NCBI GenBank assembly: GCA_021777995.1
Contig: JAJYCW010000014.1
Location: forward strand, 1-49,213
Direction of reading: 5' to 3'
Length of the DNA stretch: 49,213 nucleotides
DNA from: a bacterium
Lineage (GTDB): Bacteria; Armatimonadota; Chthonomonadetes; Chthonomonadales; Chthonomonadaceae
Position 1 is the first letter of the stretch, and each line of letters begins with the position of its first letter. Shown here in pieces: positions 11,407 to 18,436 of the stretch. The notes beneath the pieces are model-generated. The model searched no databases. It was not told the origin of the DNA and saw only the letters and a list, made by a program, of their open reading frames with translations. The translations under genes and the position numbers were made by a program.

Positions 11407-11433
11407 TTAGCACTATCACTTTGAGAGCGCCAA
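11407..11433 (-). promoter_or_regulatory. CIRCE operator (HrcA site), promoter-downstream copy
   Basis: TTAGCACTA, nine bases, GAGCGCCAA. Compared with the consensus TTAGCACTC-N9-GAGTGCTAA this is 8/9 and 7/9 in the arms with the exact nine-base spacer. It would begin about four bases after the predicted groES transcription start and so block promoter clearance when HrcA is bound. Confidence 0.85.
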
Positions 11434-11443
11434 TTTCAGCAAG

Positions 11444-11473
11444 ATTGTACCCTTGTTAGCAGTTATGGGTCAA
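11444..11473 (-). promoter_or_regulatory. groESL promoter, TTGACC-N18-TACAAT
   Basis: On the minus strand a -35 TTGACC (11473-11468) and a -10 TACAAT (11449-11444) are 18 bases apart. The -35 lies in and just beyond the spacer of one CIRCE element and the other CIRCE starts just after the expected transcription start near 11437. Confidence 0.8.
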
Positions 11474-11482
11474 GAGTGCTAA
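11456..11482 (-). promoter_or_regulatory. CIRCE operator (HrcA site), promoter-overlapping copy
   Basis: TTAGCAGTT, nine bases, GAGTGCTAA: one arm perfect, the other 7/9, with the exact nine-base spacer. It covers the -35 box of the groESL promoter and is 22 bases from the second CIRCE. Confidence 0.88.
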
Positions 11483-11767
11483 AGCCATGTTGTTTGCAAA
11501 TTTGGCAATACGCGCTGGCGCAGAAACCTTACCACAACCGCTGCATTTCGCGTGCTTCCGTGCCAACCATTATACCGATTGCCCATCCCGCACATTCTCA
11601 ATCTGACATCCGGTAGCATGTCGTTCAGGGGGGTGTCATTCTGGTACATGTCATCTCCTGCTCGGGTTTGGGCGCAATACAACATGCCATACCGGTATAA
11701 TTGTATAGTTAGATTGAACCGATAATGTTATAAAATGCATCGGCATTCCCTTGGGAGGAACAACGAG

Positions 11768-12064
11768 TTGGCCATTGAAATACTGGACCCCGACAAACTC
11801 GATGAGATTGAAGAAGCTGAACTTCACGATACTGGTGAATTGCCGCCCATCTTTGGACGGTGTCCTGTCTGCAACAAGCCACTTTTTCCCCGTGATCGAT
11901 TTACTGGCGAGCCCAAAGCGCCGCCCGTTGGTACAGGATACGAGAGCCGTGCTAAATGCAGCGGTTGTGGCGCAATTATCTGCTACGTTGGCGGTGGAAA
12001 TTGGCGCGTTGTAACCGATGGTGATCTTAGTGAAGAGGACCGCGCGAAAGACGCTGCATCATAA
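11768..12064 (+). CDS. Small zinc-ribbon protein of unknown function
   Basis: 98 residues from a TTG at 11768, chosen because GGGAGG lies nine bases upstream; a possible ATG at 11735 has no ribosome site. An acidic N-terminus (DPDKLDEIEEAELHD) is followed by two CxxC knuckles, CPVC at about residue 32 and CSGC at about 65, which should bind one zinc. No family is recognised. The 3' end overlaps the end of the convergent DUF190 gene by six bases, so the two transcripts are antisense at their ends. Confidence 0.75.
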   Translation: MAIEILDPDKLDEIEEAELHDTGELPPIFGRCPVCNKPLFPRDRFTGEPKAPPVGTGYESRAKCSGCGAIICYVGGGNWRVVTDGDLSEEDRAKDAAS

Positions 12065-12406
12065 CTCGCGCTTTGGACCAGGCAGATAGTGGATAATCTC
12101 GCAATCACGAAGCGTGATTATTCCTCCCTTTACAAGCTCCGTTAATTCGGCAAGATGTTGATCGATCTTTTCCTCTGTATCAATAATCTCAATCACGATG
12201 GGCAGGTCTATACTGAGGTCAAGTAGGCCTGCTCTGTGAATTCTACTGGCAGCACCGTATCCTTCAATTCCCTCCACCACAGTTGCTCCCGCCAGTCCCA
12301 ACGAGCGAGCCCGTTCAACAATTGCATGATACAGCGGTGTGCCATTTAGCTGGTCGTGGCTCCCGATGTAGATGGTGAGCGATTTTGCTTTTCCGTGAAG
12401 GTTCAT
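12059..12406 (-). CDS. DUF190 (UPF0166) family protein in fluoride operon
   Basis: 115 residues with the DUF190 pattern: N-terminal KSLTIYIGSHDQLNGTPLYHAIVERARSLGLAGATV-type helix and a core VIEIIDTEEKI. The fold is PII-like (ferredoxin-like, trimeric), suggesting a small regulatory or ligand-sensing role. It is the third gene of the crcB-crcB operon, two bases downstream of the second crcB. DUF190 genes are known to accompany crcB in many genomes, so a link to fluoride is well supported by context, but the molecular role is inferred. Confidence 0.9.
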   Translation of the reverse strand: MNLHGKAKSLTIYIGSHDQLNGTPLYHAIVERARSLGLAGATVVEGIEGYGAASRIHRAGLLDLSIDLPIVIEIIDTEEKIDQHLAELTELVKGGIITLRDCEIIHYLPGPKREL

Positions 12407-12408
12407 CC

Positions 12409-12912
12409 TTAATTCCTCTCGTTTTTCGAACTGCCAATGTAAATTAATAGTCGTGCAGCCACAGCACCAAGGTACACTGCCAGGAAACCAGCAGTGAAGC
12501 TAGTTGGGACATAGACTGCACTGGCGAGGTAGCGGTGATGTTGGAATAGTCCGTAAGTGTCTAGTTCAAACGTAGAATAGGTGGTGTAAGCCCCTAAAAA
12601 GCCAATCGCCACGGCAAGTCTAGTCTGGTCACTCCACCCACGCGCCTGTTGTATGGGTACGAACAAGCCTAGTACAAAGCAGCCTGTAATGTTGATGATC
12701 CACGTGCCAAATGGCCAGTGTGATCCAAGGTGGGCACTGGCCCAAATGCCGAATAGGTAACGTGCGTTTGCACCAATAAAGCCGCCCGCCGATATTGACA
12801 CAACATCACGCGGTTCGAAATTGGGTCGAGTATTTTTTGCGTTACGCAAACGGGCAGATGATACGCCGTTCGCGTTCAATACTGGTTGTTTAGTGTTATC
12901 AGCGTTGTTCAT
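12409..12912 (-). CDS. crcB: CrcB/Fluc fluoride exporter subunit (second gene)
   Basis: 167 residues with four membrane helices and the Fluc signatures: SAGGFIGANARYLFG, GTWIINITGCFVLGLF (pore Asn) and GAYTTYSTFELD (Phe-box region). An extra hydrophilic stretch of about 38 residues precedes the first helix, which is unusual for CrcB (about 125 residues); a later start cannot be excluded, but the ATG overlaps the stop of the upstream crcB in an ATGA, arguing for translational coupling. Fluc channels are antiparallel dimers; the paired genes suggest a heterodimer. It exports fluoride across the inner membrane. Confidence 0.93.
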   Translation of the reverse strand: MNNADNTKQPVLNANGVSSARLRNAKNTRPNFEPRDVVSISAGGFIGANARYLFGIWASAHLGSHWPFGTWIINITGCFVLGLFVPIQQARGWSDQTRLAVAIGFLGAYTTYSTFELDTYGLFQHHRYLASAVYVPTSFTAGFLAVYLGAVAARLLIYIGSSKNERN

Positions 12913-13298
12913 GCTGTCACCAACCTAGCTGCGAATACGCCCAGAGCTAGCGCGGCGAATCCCAGAAAGAAGCTAAATAGAAAGTTGGCGGCGGCCCGCC
13001 GAAACTGGCCATCCTGCACCAGTGCGAATGTTTCGAATTCAAACGTGGAGTAGGTGGTATACGCTCCCGTAAAGCCCATCGCTATGAGCAATCGCAAAGT
13101 GTCTGAGAGGTGCAGCGATTTAAAGAGTGTCATAAAGAGACCCATTACGAAGCATCCGGTAACGTTAATGACTAGAGTTCCATATGGCAGTGAAGAATCG
13201 GTTTTTGAGGCTATCCAGCGGCTTAGGTAGAAACGCGTATTGGCTCCCACTACTCCTCCGGCGCCAACAACCATGATATTGTAAAATGTTGTAGTCAC
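12909..13298 (-). CDS. crcB: CrcB/Fluc fluoride exporter subunit (first gene)
   Basis: 129 residues, four membrane helices, with MVVGAGGVVGANTRFYLSR, GTLVINVTGCFVMGLF and GAYTTYSTFEFE. I place the start at a GTG at 13298. A TTG at 13340 lies in the T-rich tail of the riboswitch terminator, so it is not credible, and an ATG at 13274 has no ribosome site and removes part of helix 1. Directly upstream is a fluoride riboswitch with its terminator, so expression should rise only when fluoride is present. It likely pairs with the next crcB. Confidence 0.93.
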   Translation of the reverse strand: MTTTFYNIMVVGAGGVVGANTRFYLSRWIASKTDSSLPYGTLVINVTGCFVMGLFMTLFKSLHLSDTLRLLIAMGFTGAYTTYSTFEFETFALVQDGQFRRAAANFLFSFFLGFAALALGVFAARLVTA

Positions 13299-13330
13299 TT
13301 CTTTAATTGCCTTGCAATCCAGAGTCAGGA

Positions 13331-13378
13331 GCAAAAGCAAAGGCTCCTGATCTCAGCTATGTAATAAGATCAGGAGCC
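13331..13378 (-). terminator. Riboswitch expression platform (intrinsic terminator)
   Basis: On the minus strand GGCTCCTGATC (13378-13368) pairs with GATCAGGAGCC (13352-13342) and is followed by TTTGCTTTTG. The 5' arm shares its GGCTCC with the closing stem of the fluoride aptamer, so the two structures exclude each other: fluoride binding should prevent termination. Confidence 0.9.
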
Positions 13379-13433
13379 ATTAGCAAAATTGCGGTTCGCA
13401 TCCTCGAAGGAATGCAGGCGGCCTCCATCGCCC
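13373..13433 (-). ncRNA. Fluoride riboswitch (crcB motif)
   Basis: Read on the minus strand, the leader has GGGCGATGGAGGCC, a variable hairpin (GCATTCCTTCGAGGATGC), then AACCGC and GCTAATGGCTCC. This follows the crcB-motif layout known from Thermotoga and Pseudomonas: the GGCGATG 5' block, an internal hairpin, and the conserved GCTRATGGC 3' block that closes the stem and pseudoknot. It precedes two crcB genes. Its 3' stem overlaps a terminator, the usual ON-switch design. Confidence 0.92.
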
Positions 13434-13527
13434 GTTGATTTTAATAGGATAAGTTTACCCCACAGTGTGCTACTTCAACCTTCACACAACTAGTTGGCGG
13501 AATGCTTATATTGGGATGCTCTGGGCA

Positions 13528-13556
13528 TTGACAAGCGCACACTCCAAGGGTATACT
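13528..13556 (+). promoter_or_regulatory. tRNA operon promoter, TTGACA-N17-TATACT
   Basis: A perfect -35 TTGACA (13528-13533), a 17-base spacer and a near-consensus -10 TATACT (13551-13556). The transcription start would lie near 13563, eight bases before tRNA-Val. Confidence 0.88.
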
Positions 13557-13570
13557 TTTAATGCGTTCGG

Positions 13571-13643
13571 GGGCGGATAGCTCAGTCGGTAGAGCGCTTC
13601 GTTTACACCGAAGATGTCCGGGGTTCGAGTCCCTGTTCGCCCA
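13571..13643 (+). tRNA. tRNA-Val (anticodon TAC)
   Basis: A complete cloverleaf of 73 bases. Acceptor GGGCGGA pairs with TTCGCCC; the anticodon arm CTTCG-TTTACAC-CGAAG presents TAC; the T-arm holds GGTTCGAGTCC; the discriminator is A. CCA is not encoded (CA TGG follows). It reads GUA/GUG. Confidence 0.97.
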
Positions 13644-13654
13644 TGGTTGTACGA

Positions 13655-13727
13655 GGGGGTGTAGCTCAGTGGTTAGAGTGCCTGCCTGTCACGCAGGAAG
13701 TCGCGGGTTCAAGTCCCGTCATCCCCG
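13655..13727 (+). tRNA. tRNA-Asp (anticodon GTC)
   Basis: A 73-base cloverleaf: acceptor GGGGGTG pairs with CATCCCC, the anticodon arm CCTGC-CTGTCAC-GCAGG presents GTC, the T-arm contains GGTTCAAGTCC, and the discriminator is G as expected for Asp. It lies 11 bases after tRNA-Val and shares its promoter. CCA is not encoded. Confidence 0.97.
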
Positions 13728-14106
13728 CTTTGATTTCGTCCACAAGGGTTCGTTGTTACCTCCACCTCAGGATTACCTTTCGTGAGTCCGTGTGGTGCAT
13801 TTCTGCACATCGATTGGCGTAGTTAGTTACATTGTCGTCAGGTCCTCGTAACAAACAGTGTATCGCCTTAGGTTTCCAGTCCTTCGGTCATTTCCTTTCC
13901 CGTTTGCACATACTCACCGCAATGCCATGAAGACCCGTGATAACGCCAATCTCAGCGCAAGAACGATGTGGAATGCGAGTGACGCCGGTTGGAGGTGCTG
14001 TACCAGTCATGCACGCACATGTACGGAAACCTCGACGAATGTAAGAGGACGTGCGCGCGAAAACTAGGCGAACGTCCCCTTACAATGATGCTCGAGAGTG
14101 GCTCAA
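13728..14106. other. 379-base gap between tRNA-Asp and mdh
   Basis: Short open frames cross this stretch on the plus strand (for example 13858-14067) but they lack ribosome sites and have arginine/serine-rich, non-protein-like composition. No further tRNA, hairpin terminator or known RNA motif is apparent. Confidence 0.5.
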
Positions 14107-15063
14107 CTAGGGTAGCAGGGGAGGTTCGAAACCTCGAAGGGCTTCTACGAGTTCCTTCACCGCCGCCGCGCTTTTCTGCAGTGCGGTAGTCTCTTCTGCG
14201 GTCAGTTCGACCTCGATAATCTTCTCAACGCCGGCTGCGCCTATAACAGCGGGTAGACCAAGATAGAGATCATTAACACCGTATCCGCCACCATTAGCGC
14301 CGGTGTAAACCGCACACGGCAGTATTCTCTTCCTGTCATTTAGTACCGCGTCAATCATCTGCGCAAGTGCTGCGGAAGGTGCGTAGAATGCGGACCCGGT
14401 TTTCAACAGGGAAACGATTTCTCCCCCGCCCTTACGGGTGCGCTCTACGATGGCTGCCAGTCGGTCGGCCGGTATGAGTTTGGAGACAGGGACCCCTCCG
14501 ATGTTGGTGCTGCCCAACAGCGGAACCATATCGTCGCCGTGCCCACCCAGTACGTAGGCATTAACCTCTGCGACACTCATACCAGTTTCCATGGCAAGGA
14601 AAGCGCGAAAACGTGCAGTGTCCAGAATACCTGCCTGTCCAAATACACGCTCAGACGGGAACCCGCTAACATGTAGAGCGATGTGACACATCGCGTCAAG
14701 TGGATTAGTAAGCAGTATTAAGATGGAATTGGGTGAAAGTGCGGCCACGTGCCGCGTACAGTCAGCAACAATACCTGCATTCACTTTCAGCAGGTCATCG
14801 CGGCTCATGCCTGGCTTGCGAGGCAGGCCACTGGTAATAACGACAATATCACTATTTGCAGTATCCGACCAACTGTTTGTACCAATGATATGGGCGTCGC
14901 TGCCTATTACGGGCATAGCCTCCATCAGGTCCAGGGCTTTCCCTTGGGGCATTCCTTCTACAATATCGTACAGTACTACATCAACATCGCCACGAATGGC
15001 TAACCAATGAGCCAGAGTGGCTCCCGTCTGACCCGAGCCAACAATTGTAATCTTCTTACGCAT
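14107..15063 (-). CDS. mdh: Malate dehydrogenase, NAD-dependent (LDH-like type)
   Basis: 318 residues. The Rossmann motif GSGQTGATLAHWLA is at residues 8-21 and the cofactor-binding Asp is in LYDIVEG. The substrate loop ITSGLPRKPGMSRDDLL has the two Arg residues that choose a dicarboxylate, which separates it from lactate dehydrogenase. NPLDAM and the catalytic His in VLGGHGDDM follow. It interconverts malate and oxaloacetate in the TCA cycle. It lies downstream of isocitrate dehydrogenase, with a terminator between them, so it may have its own promoter. Confidence 0.95.
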   Translation of the reverse strand: MRKKITIVGSGQTGATLAHWLAIRGDVDVVLYDIVEGMPQGKALDLMEAMPVIGSDAHIIGTNSWSDTANSDIVVITSGLPRKPGMSRDDLLKVNAGIVADCTRHVAALSPNSILILLTNPLDAMCHIALHVSGFPSERVFGQAGILDTARFRAFLAMETGMSVAEVNAYVLGGHGDDMVPLLGSTNIGGVPVSKLIPADRLAAIVERTRKGGGEIVSLLKTGSAFYAPSAALAQMIDAVLNDRKRILPCAVYTGANGGGYGVNDLYLGLPAVIGAAGVEKIIEVELTAEETTALQKSAAAVKELVEALRGFEPPLLP

Positions 15064-15147
15064 ATAAATCTCCTTGTGGGAACAGTGTTACAGTGCGAAC
15101 CGCAGCCGCGTACGTGGAAAAAGCATGGCTCGCAACAGACGCCGTTC

Positions 15148-15184
15148 GCAAAACGAAACCCAGCATCCGAGCGGATGCTGGGTT
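15148..15184 (-). terminator. Rho-independent terminator after isocitrate dehydrogenase
   Basis: On the minus strand AACCCAGCATCCG (15184-15172) pairs perfectly with CGGATGCTGGGTT (15169-15157) across a two-base loop and is followed by TCGTTTTGC. It lies 14 bases after the stop at 15198. Confidence 0.88.
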
Positions 15185-15197
15185 TGACAACCGTAAC

Positions 15198-16268
15198 TTA
15201 ACCCATCGCTGCGATGATCGCGTCTGCCATTTGCGAGGTGCCCACGGCTGTCGGATCATTCCGATCGGGTTTCATATCATAGGTTACGTCGCGTCCGTCC
15301 TTAATGACTTTTGCAATCGCGCTTTCTAACCTGTCTGCCGCATCAACCTCTTTTAGATGACGAAGCATCAGCACGCCCGAGAGAAGCAGGGCAGTTGGAT
15401 TAACCTTGTTTTGGCCCTTATATTTTGGTGCGGATCCGTGTGTTGGTTCAAATAATGCGATTCCGTCGCCTATATTGGCGCCCGGTGCAACTCCTAACCC
15501 GCCAACCAGACCAGCGCACAGGTCCGACAGGATGTCTCCGTAGAGATTGGGTAACACCAGAACGTCATACAATTCCGGCTTCTGCACGAGCTGCATGCAC
15601 ATATTGTCAACAAGTACCTCCTGATACTCAATATCAGGGTACTCCTTGGCGACTTCCTGACCAACGCGAAAGAAGAGACCATCCGTGAACTTCATAATGT
15701 TCGCTTTGGCTACGGCACTCACCTTCTTGCGTCCATTCTCCCGAGCATACTTAAAGGCGAACTCGATGATTCTACGCGAGCCGCTTGCCGAAATGGGTTT
15801 GATGGAGATTGCTGCATCTTCACGAATTTTGCCCGGTCCGGCCATTTTAATAATGGACTTAGCTTCGTCGGTAAATTGATCGTATTCTACGCCGGCGTAA
15901 AGGTCTTCCGTATTCTCGCGAACGATCACGAGATCTACATCTTCATATTTCGACCTAATTCCGGGGTAGTACTTGCATGGGCGAAGACAGGCATAAAGGT
16001 CCAGCTCTTTACGTAGCGCAACATTCACGCTACGGAAGCCCGTTCCAATTGGAGTAGTTATCGGTCCCTTAAGTGCGACTTTATTTCTTCGAATGGACTC
16101 TAAAACTGCTGGCGGCAATGGGGTGCCTGCTGTTTCCATGATATCCACACCGGCTTCTTGTACGTCCCAGTTAAACTTTACACCAGTTGCATCCAGGACT
16201 CTGCGTGAAGCTTCGGCCAACTCCGGCCCAGTGCCATCACCGCGTATCAGCGTTACGTTGTGTACCAA
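15198..16268 (-). CDS. Isocitrate dehydrogenase, NAD-type (isocitrate/isopropylmalate dehydrogenase family)
   Basis: 356 residues from a TTG at 16268, selected because AAGGAG lies six bases before it; the longer frame from 16316 adds 16 residues with no ribosome site. Family motifs: [11 protein letters not shown], substrate-binding [33 protein letters not shown] (isocitrate-type rather than isopropylmalate-type), the Lys/Asp active site in [14 protein letters not shown], and [23 protein letters not shown] for metal. [27 protein letters not shown]-type cofactor loop resembles NAD-linked enzymes of the IDH3 type. It oxidises isocitrate to 2-oxoglutarate. Homoisocitrate or tartrate activity is less likely. 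Confidence 0.88.
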   Translation of the reverse strand: MVHNVTLIRGDGTGPELAEASRRVLDATGVKFNWDVQEAGVDIMETAGTPLPPAVLESIRRNKVALKGPITTPIGTGFRSVNVALRKELDLYACLRPCKYYPGIRSKYEDVDLVIVRENTEDLYAGVEYDQFTDEAKSIIKMAGPGKIREDAAISIKPISASGSRRIIEFAFKYARENGRKKVSAVAKANIMKFTDGLFFRVGQEVAKEYPDIEYQEVLVDNMCMQLVQKPELYDVLVLPNLYGDILSDLCAGLVGGLGVAPGANIGDGIALFEPTHGSAPKYKGQNKVNPTALLLSGVLMLRHLKEVDAADRLESAIAKVIKDGRDVTYDMKPDRNDPTAVGTSQMADAIIAAMG

Positions 16269-16406
16269 TTCAATCTCCTTGGTAATTGAGGGTATGCGGG
16301 CTTTCCCGTGAGTCAAATGTTACCACGGTTTAATCTTCCGTGTAACAAACCTTACAAAATTGACCATTGGTGAACGGGGATTATTTGCGATCCATGTTGC
16401 ACGTAA

Positions 16407-16988
16407 CTATTTACGGCCAACTCCAAGCGCATCGGCTGCTCGATTAATGTAATTGAACCAGGATGCTATCAACGTCACCTGTAGTACAGCTGTCTCGTCA
16501 AGACCCAGCGAACGAAGCCTCTCTACATCCTCGTGGGCCATACTCGCAGGGGACAGTGTCAACTTGACGGCATATTCCATGATGGCCATGTCAAGCGGAT
16601 CGACATGGGCGGTTCGAAAGTCTGTCTTTAGAGCTGTAATGAGATCGTCATCATGCACAATAGCACGCAGAAACTCTGCGTGAGACTCCGTTCAATAAAA
16701 ACAGTGATTTGCTACGGATACTACGGTAGCTATCATCTCATGCTGCGCTCTGTTGAGCGGTAGACTTTCGTTCATGAGCGAGGTGTGGGTGGAAAACGCG
16801 TGAAAAAGAGTCTCGGGTAATAGCGTGTGGGATTCGACTATTCCTCCACCATTTTCCGGCGAGGCTAACACCGCGAGTGACGGTATCGGGGTAGTTCCGT
16901 ATTCCTTAGGCATTTTCTTTCGCCAGGATGTCGCGTTCCTGAGGGCCTCATCCCAATCTTTAGGCAAGATGGTTTTAATCCAAGTCAT
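16407..16988 (-). CDS. Probable selenoprotein: AhpD-like peroxidase-related protein with in-frame TGA at the redox site
   Basis: One continuous frame is interrupted only by a TGA at 16694-16692. The ATG at 16988 follows GGGAGG by seven bases; reading through gives 193 residues, the normal length for the peroxidase-related branch of the carboxymuconolactone decarboxylase/AhpD family. The upstream half ends ANHCFY and the downstream half continues TESHAEFLRA, so the TGA takes the place of the second cysteine in CxxC. The AhpD catalytic spacing is kept exactly: Glu84, Cys96, residue 99 (TGA) and His103, matching Glu118/Cys130/Cys133/His137 of mycobacterial AhpD. A hairpin starts nine bases after the TGA. 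The simplest reading is a CxxU selenoprotein; AhpD-like selenoproteins are known. The alternative is a nonsense-mutated pseudogene, since one base change from TGC/TGT gives TGA. No sel genes are in the window. Confidence 0.75.
16664..16682 (-). promoter_or_regulatory. Candidate bacterial SECIS hairpin after the TGA
   Basis: On the minus strand CACGCAGA (16682-16675) pairs perfectly with TCTGCGTG (16671-16664) around the loop GTT. The stem begins nine bases after the TGA, and the loop G is 18 bases after it. This fits the published bSECIS model: apical loop 16-37 bases from UGA with a G in its first two positions. It lies inside coding sequence, as bacterial SECIS elements do. Confidence 0.65.
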
Positions 16989-17184
16989 TTCATATCCTCC
17001 CACTAGTTCCTCGTGCCTACTAGCCAAATAGTATTCATCTAAATCCAGCCAAGTTCCTGCAACAATGTAAACTGTTAAAGACCTGTGTCGTCTAACATGC
17101 AGAATGAACCGTTAAGTGCTGAAATTAACTCTGCATGTTCTCTAAAATACGGGTTAGCAGGCGAGTTCATTGGGAGGAACGCCA

Positions 17185-18135
17185 ATGCGAGCTACTAGGA
17201 TTTTTTCGTCCTTGATTTGTGCAGCAGGATTACTAGCCGGAACGGTTGCACTGGGGCAGGGACCAGGTGCGGTCGGCGGTGTGGCACCGGGCTTCATGAT
17301 GCAACGGATGGGCGGTATGATGAGTGCAATAGGTCCCGTTAATATCGACCCCACTCAAAATACAGAGGCTCAGTTGTTGTCACGTGATGACGTACGTCGG
17401 GCTCTGCTACTTGACGGCGATCAGCAGGTTAAGCTAGATGCACTACTTAAGTCGTCTACGACATCCACAAACATGGCTGTGATGGACGCCAGGCAACAGA
17501 CATTTCGCCAGATGTTTCAGGCAAACGGGCAGAATATGCGAACTATGAGCCCGGAAGATCGACGAGCACTCTTCCAGCAAGCGCAGCAGAAGGTTCAAAA
17601 GGCAGTCAACAAAATTACGGATGGGCAGGCAAAATCGCTTGAAGCTGTCCTTACACCGTCTCAGGTTGCACGCTTACACCAACTAGATTACCAATGGCGC
17701 ACGCAGCTTGCGTTGGCAAATGCGGATCTCGCCAAGTCGTTCAATCTTACTCCGGATCAAACTACGAAAATTGCGCAGCAGCTTCGTGAATACCAGCGCG
17801 AACAGATGACCGCGATGCGCGATATGATGCAGTCAGTGATGCCGCCCCCGCCGAATAACGCAAATGTAGGTAGTATGACTCCCCAGCAACGCCGGCAGTT
17901 CTTTACTCAGCGGATGACCGAGCTTGCACAGGCGTTGCAGCAACACCAGGGCGACCTGAAAGCGCAGGCTCTAAAGGCAGCGAATACGCTATATCTTAAA
18001 CGGGTTCAATACGGCAAAGCTGTAATGGCTCTGTTAGATGCCGAACAGCAGAAGCTATGGACGGGGCTCGTGGGCACACCATTCTACTTTAACCCAAACA
18101 CCACTATCGTGGACCTTTCTGCGCAGTCTGGCTAA
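17185..18135 (+). CDS. Secreted Gln/Met-rich helical protein of unknown function
   Basis: 316 residues from the ATG at 17185, preceded by GGGAGGAA; a TTG 15 bases earlier overlaps that site and is rejected. Residues 1-25 form a signal peptide (cleavage near ALGQ). The mature chain is almost wholly helical and rich in Gln, Met and Ala, with repeated LTPDQ / MTPQQRRQ / LTPSQ motifs reminiscent of the LTxxQ (Spy/CpxP-like) periplasmic proteins, but it is too long and too diverged to call. A Met/Pro-rich stretch (MMQSVMPPPPNNA) separates helices. It could be an extracytoplasmic chaperone or metal-sensing protein. It is divergent from the selenoprotein candidate. Confidence 0.7.
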   Translation: MRATRIFSSLICAAGLLAGTVALGQGPGAVGGVAPGFMMQRMGGMMSAIGPVNIDPTQNTEAQLLSRDDVRRALLLDGDQQVKLDALLKSSTTSTNMAVMDARQQTFRQMFQANGQNMRTMSPEDRRALFQQAQQKVQKAVNKITDGQAKSLEAVLTPSQVARLHQLDYQWRTQLALANADLAKSFNLTPDQTTKIAQQLREYQREQMTAMRDMMQSVMPPPPNNANVGSMTPQQRRQFFTQRMTELAQALQQHQGDLKAQALKAANTLYLKRVQYGKAVMALLDAEQQKLWTGLVGTPFYFNPNTTIVDLSAQSG

Positions 18136-18436
18136 CTGGCACTCCATTCAGGTCACAAAGTCTGTGCTGTAACTTCCTCGCAGGCTTTGTGACCAGGTTT
18201 CCACTGTTTGGTTCCTAGCTCCTTCTCGTTCCACTCATCTTCCGTTTTTACATTTGTAGGTCGTTTCAATCAGCGGAGCCGCCTCAATTTTTCGCGATTT
18301 TGTATAGGATTGGGGCATCGGGATTGTGCCACCTTCGTGCAGTGCTTCCTGTTTACGCATACCGGCGGCTAAAGAAACAGAGTATTATTATTAGCTAATA
18401 GTATATTTATGGCTGTGAGGGGAGCGTACGGGCACT
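18136..18436. other. 301-base region between the helical protein and ppc
   Basis: It holds the terminator at 18151-18194 and, before ppc, a perfect 12-bp palindrome TATTAGCTAATA at 18389-18400, which may be an operator or promoter part (TATATT follows at 18402). No gene is supported. Confidence 0.5.
18151..18199 (+). terminator. Hairpin terminator candidate after the helical secreted protein
   Basis: A perfect 10-bp stem GGTCACAAAG (18151-18160) with CTTTGTGACC (18185-18194) encloses 24 bases and lies 15 bases after the stop. Only a short T run (AGGTTT) follows. Confidence 0.55.

Noticed and set aside
11479-11685. 68-codon minus-strand frame upstream of groES
   Set aside because: It ends inside the CIRCE/promoter region, has no ribosome site and shows no family resemblance.
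13465-13785. 106-codon frame across the tRNA genes
   Set aside because: It runs through two perfect tRNA cloverleafs and their promoter; not a protein gene.
16407-17027. Two separate short genes (83 and 111 residues)
   Set aside because: They are in the same frame, joined by a single TGA at a catalytic cysteine position, and together make one protein of normal family length.
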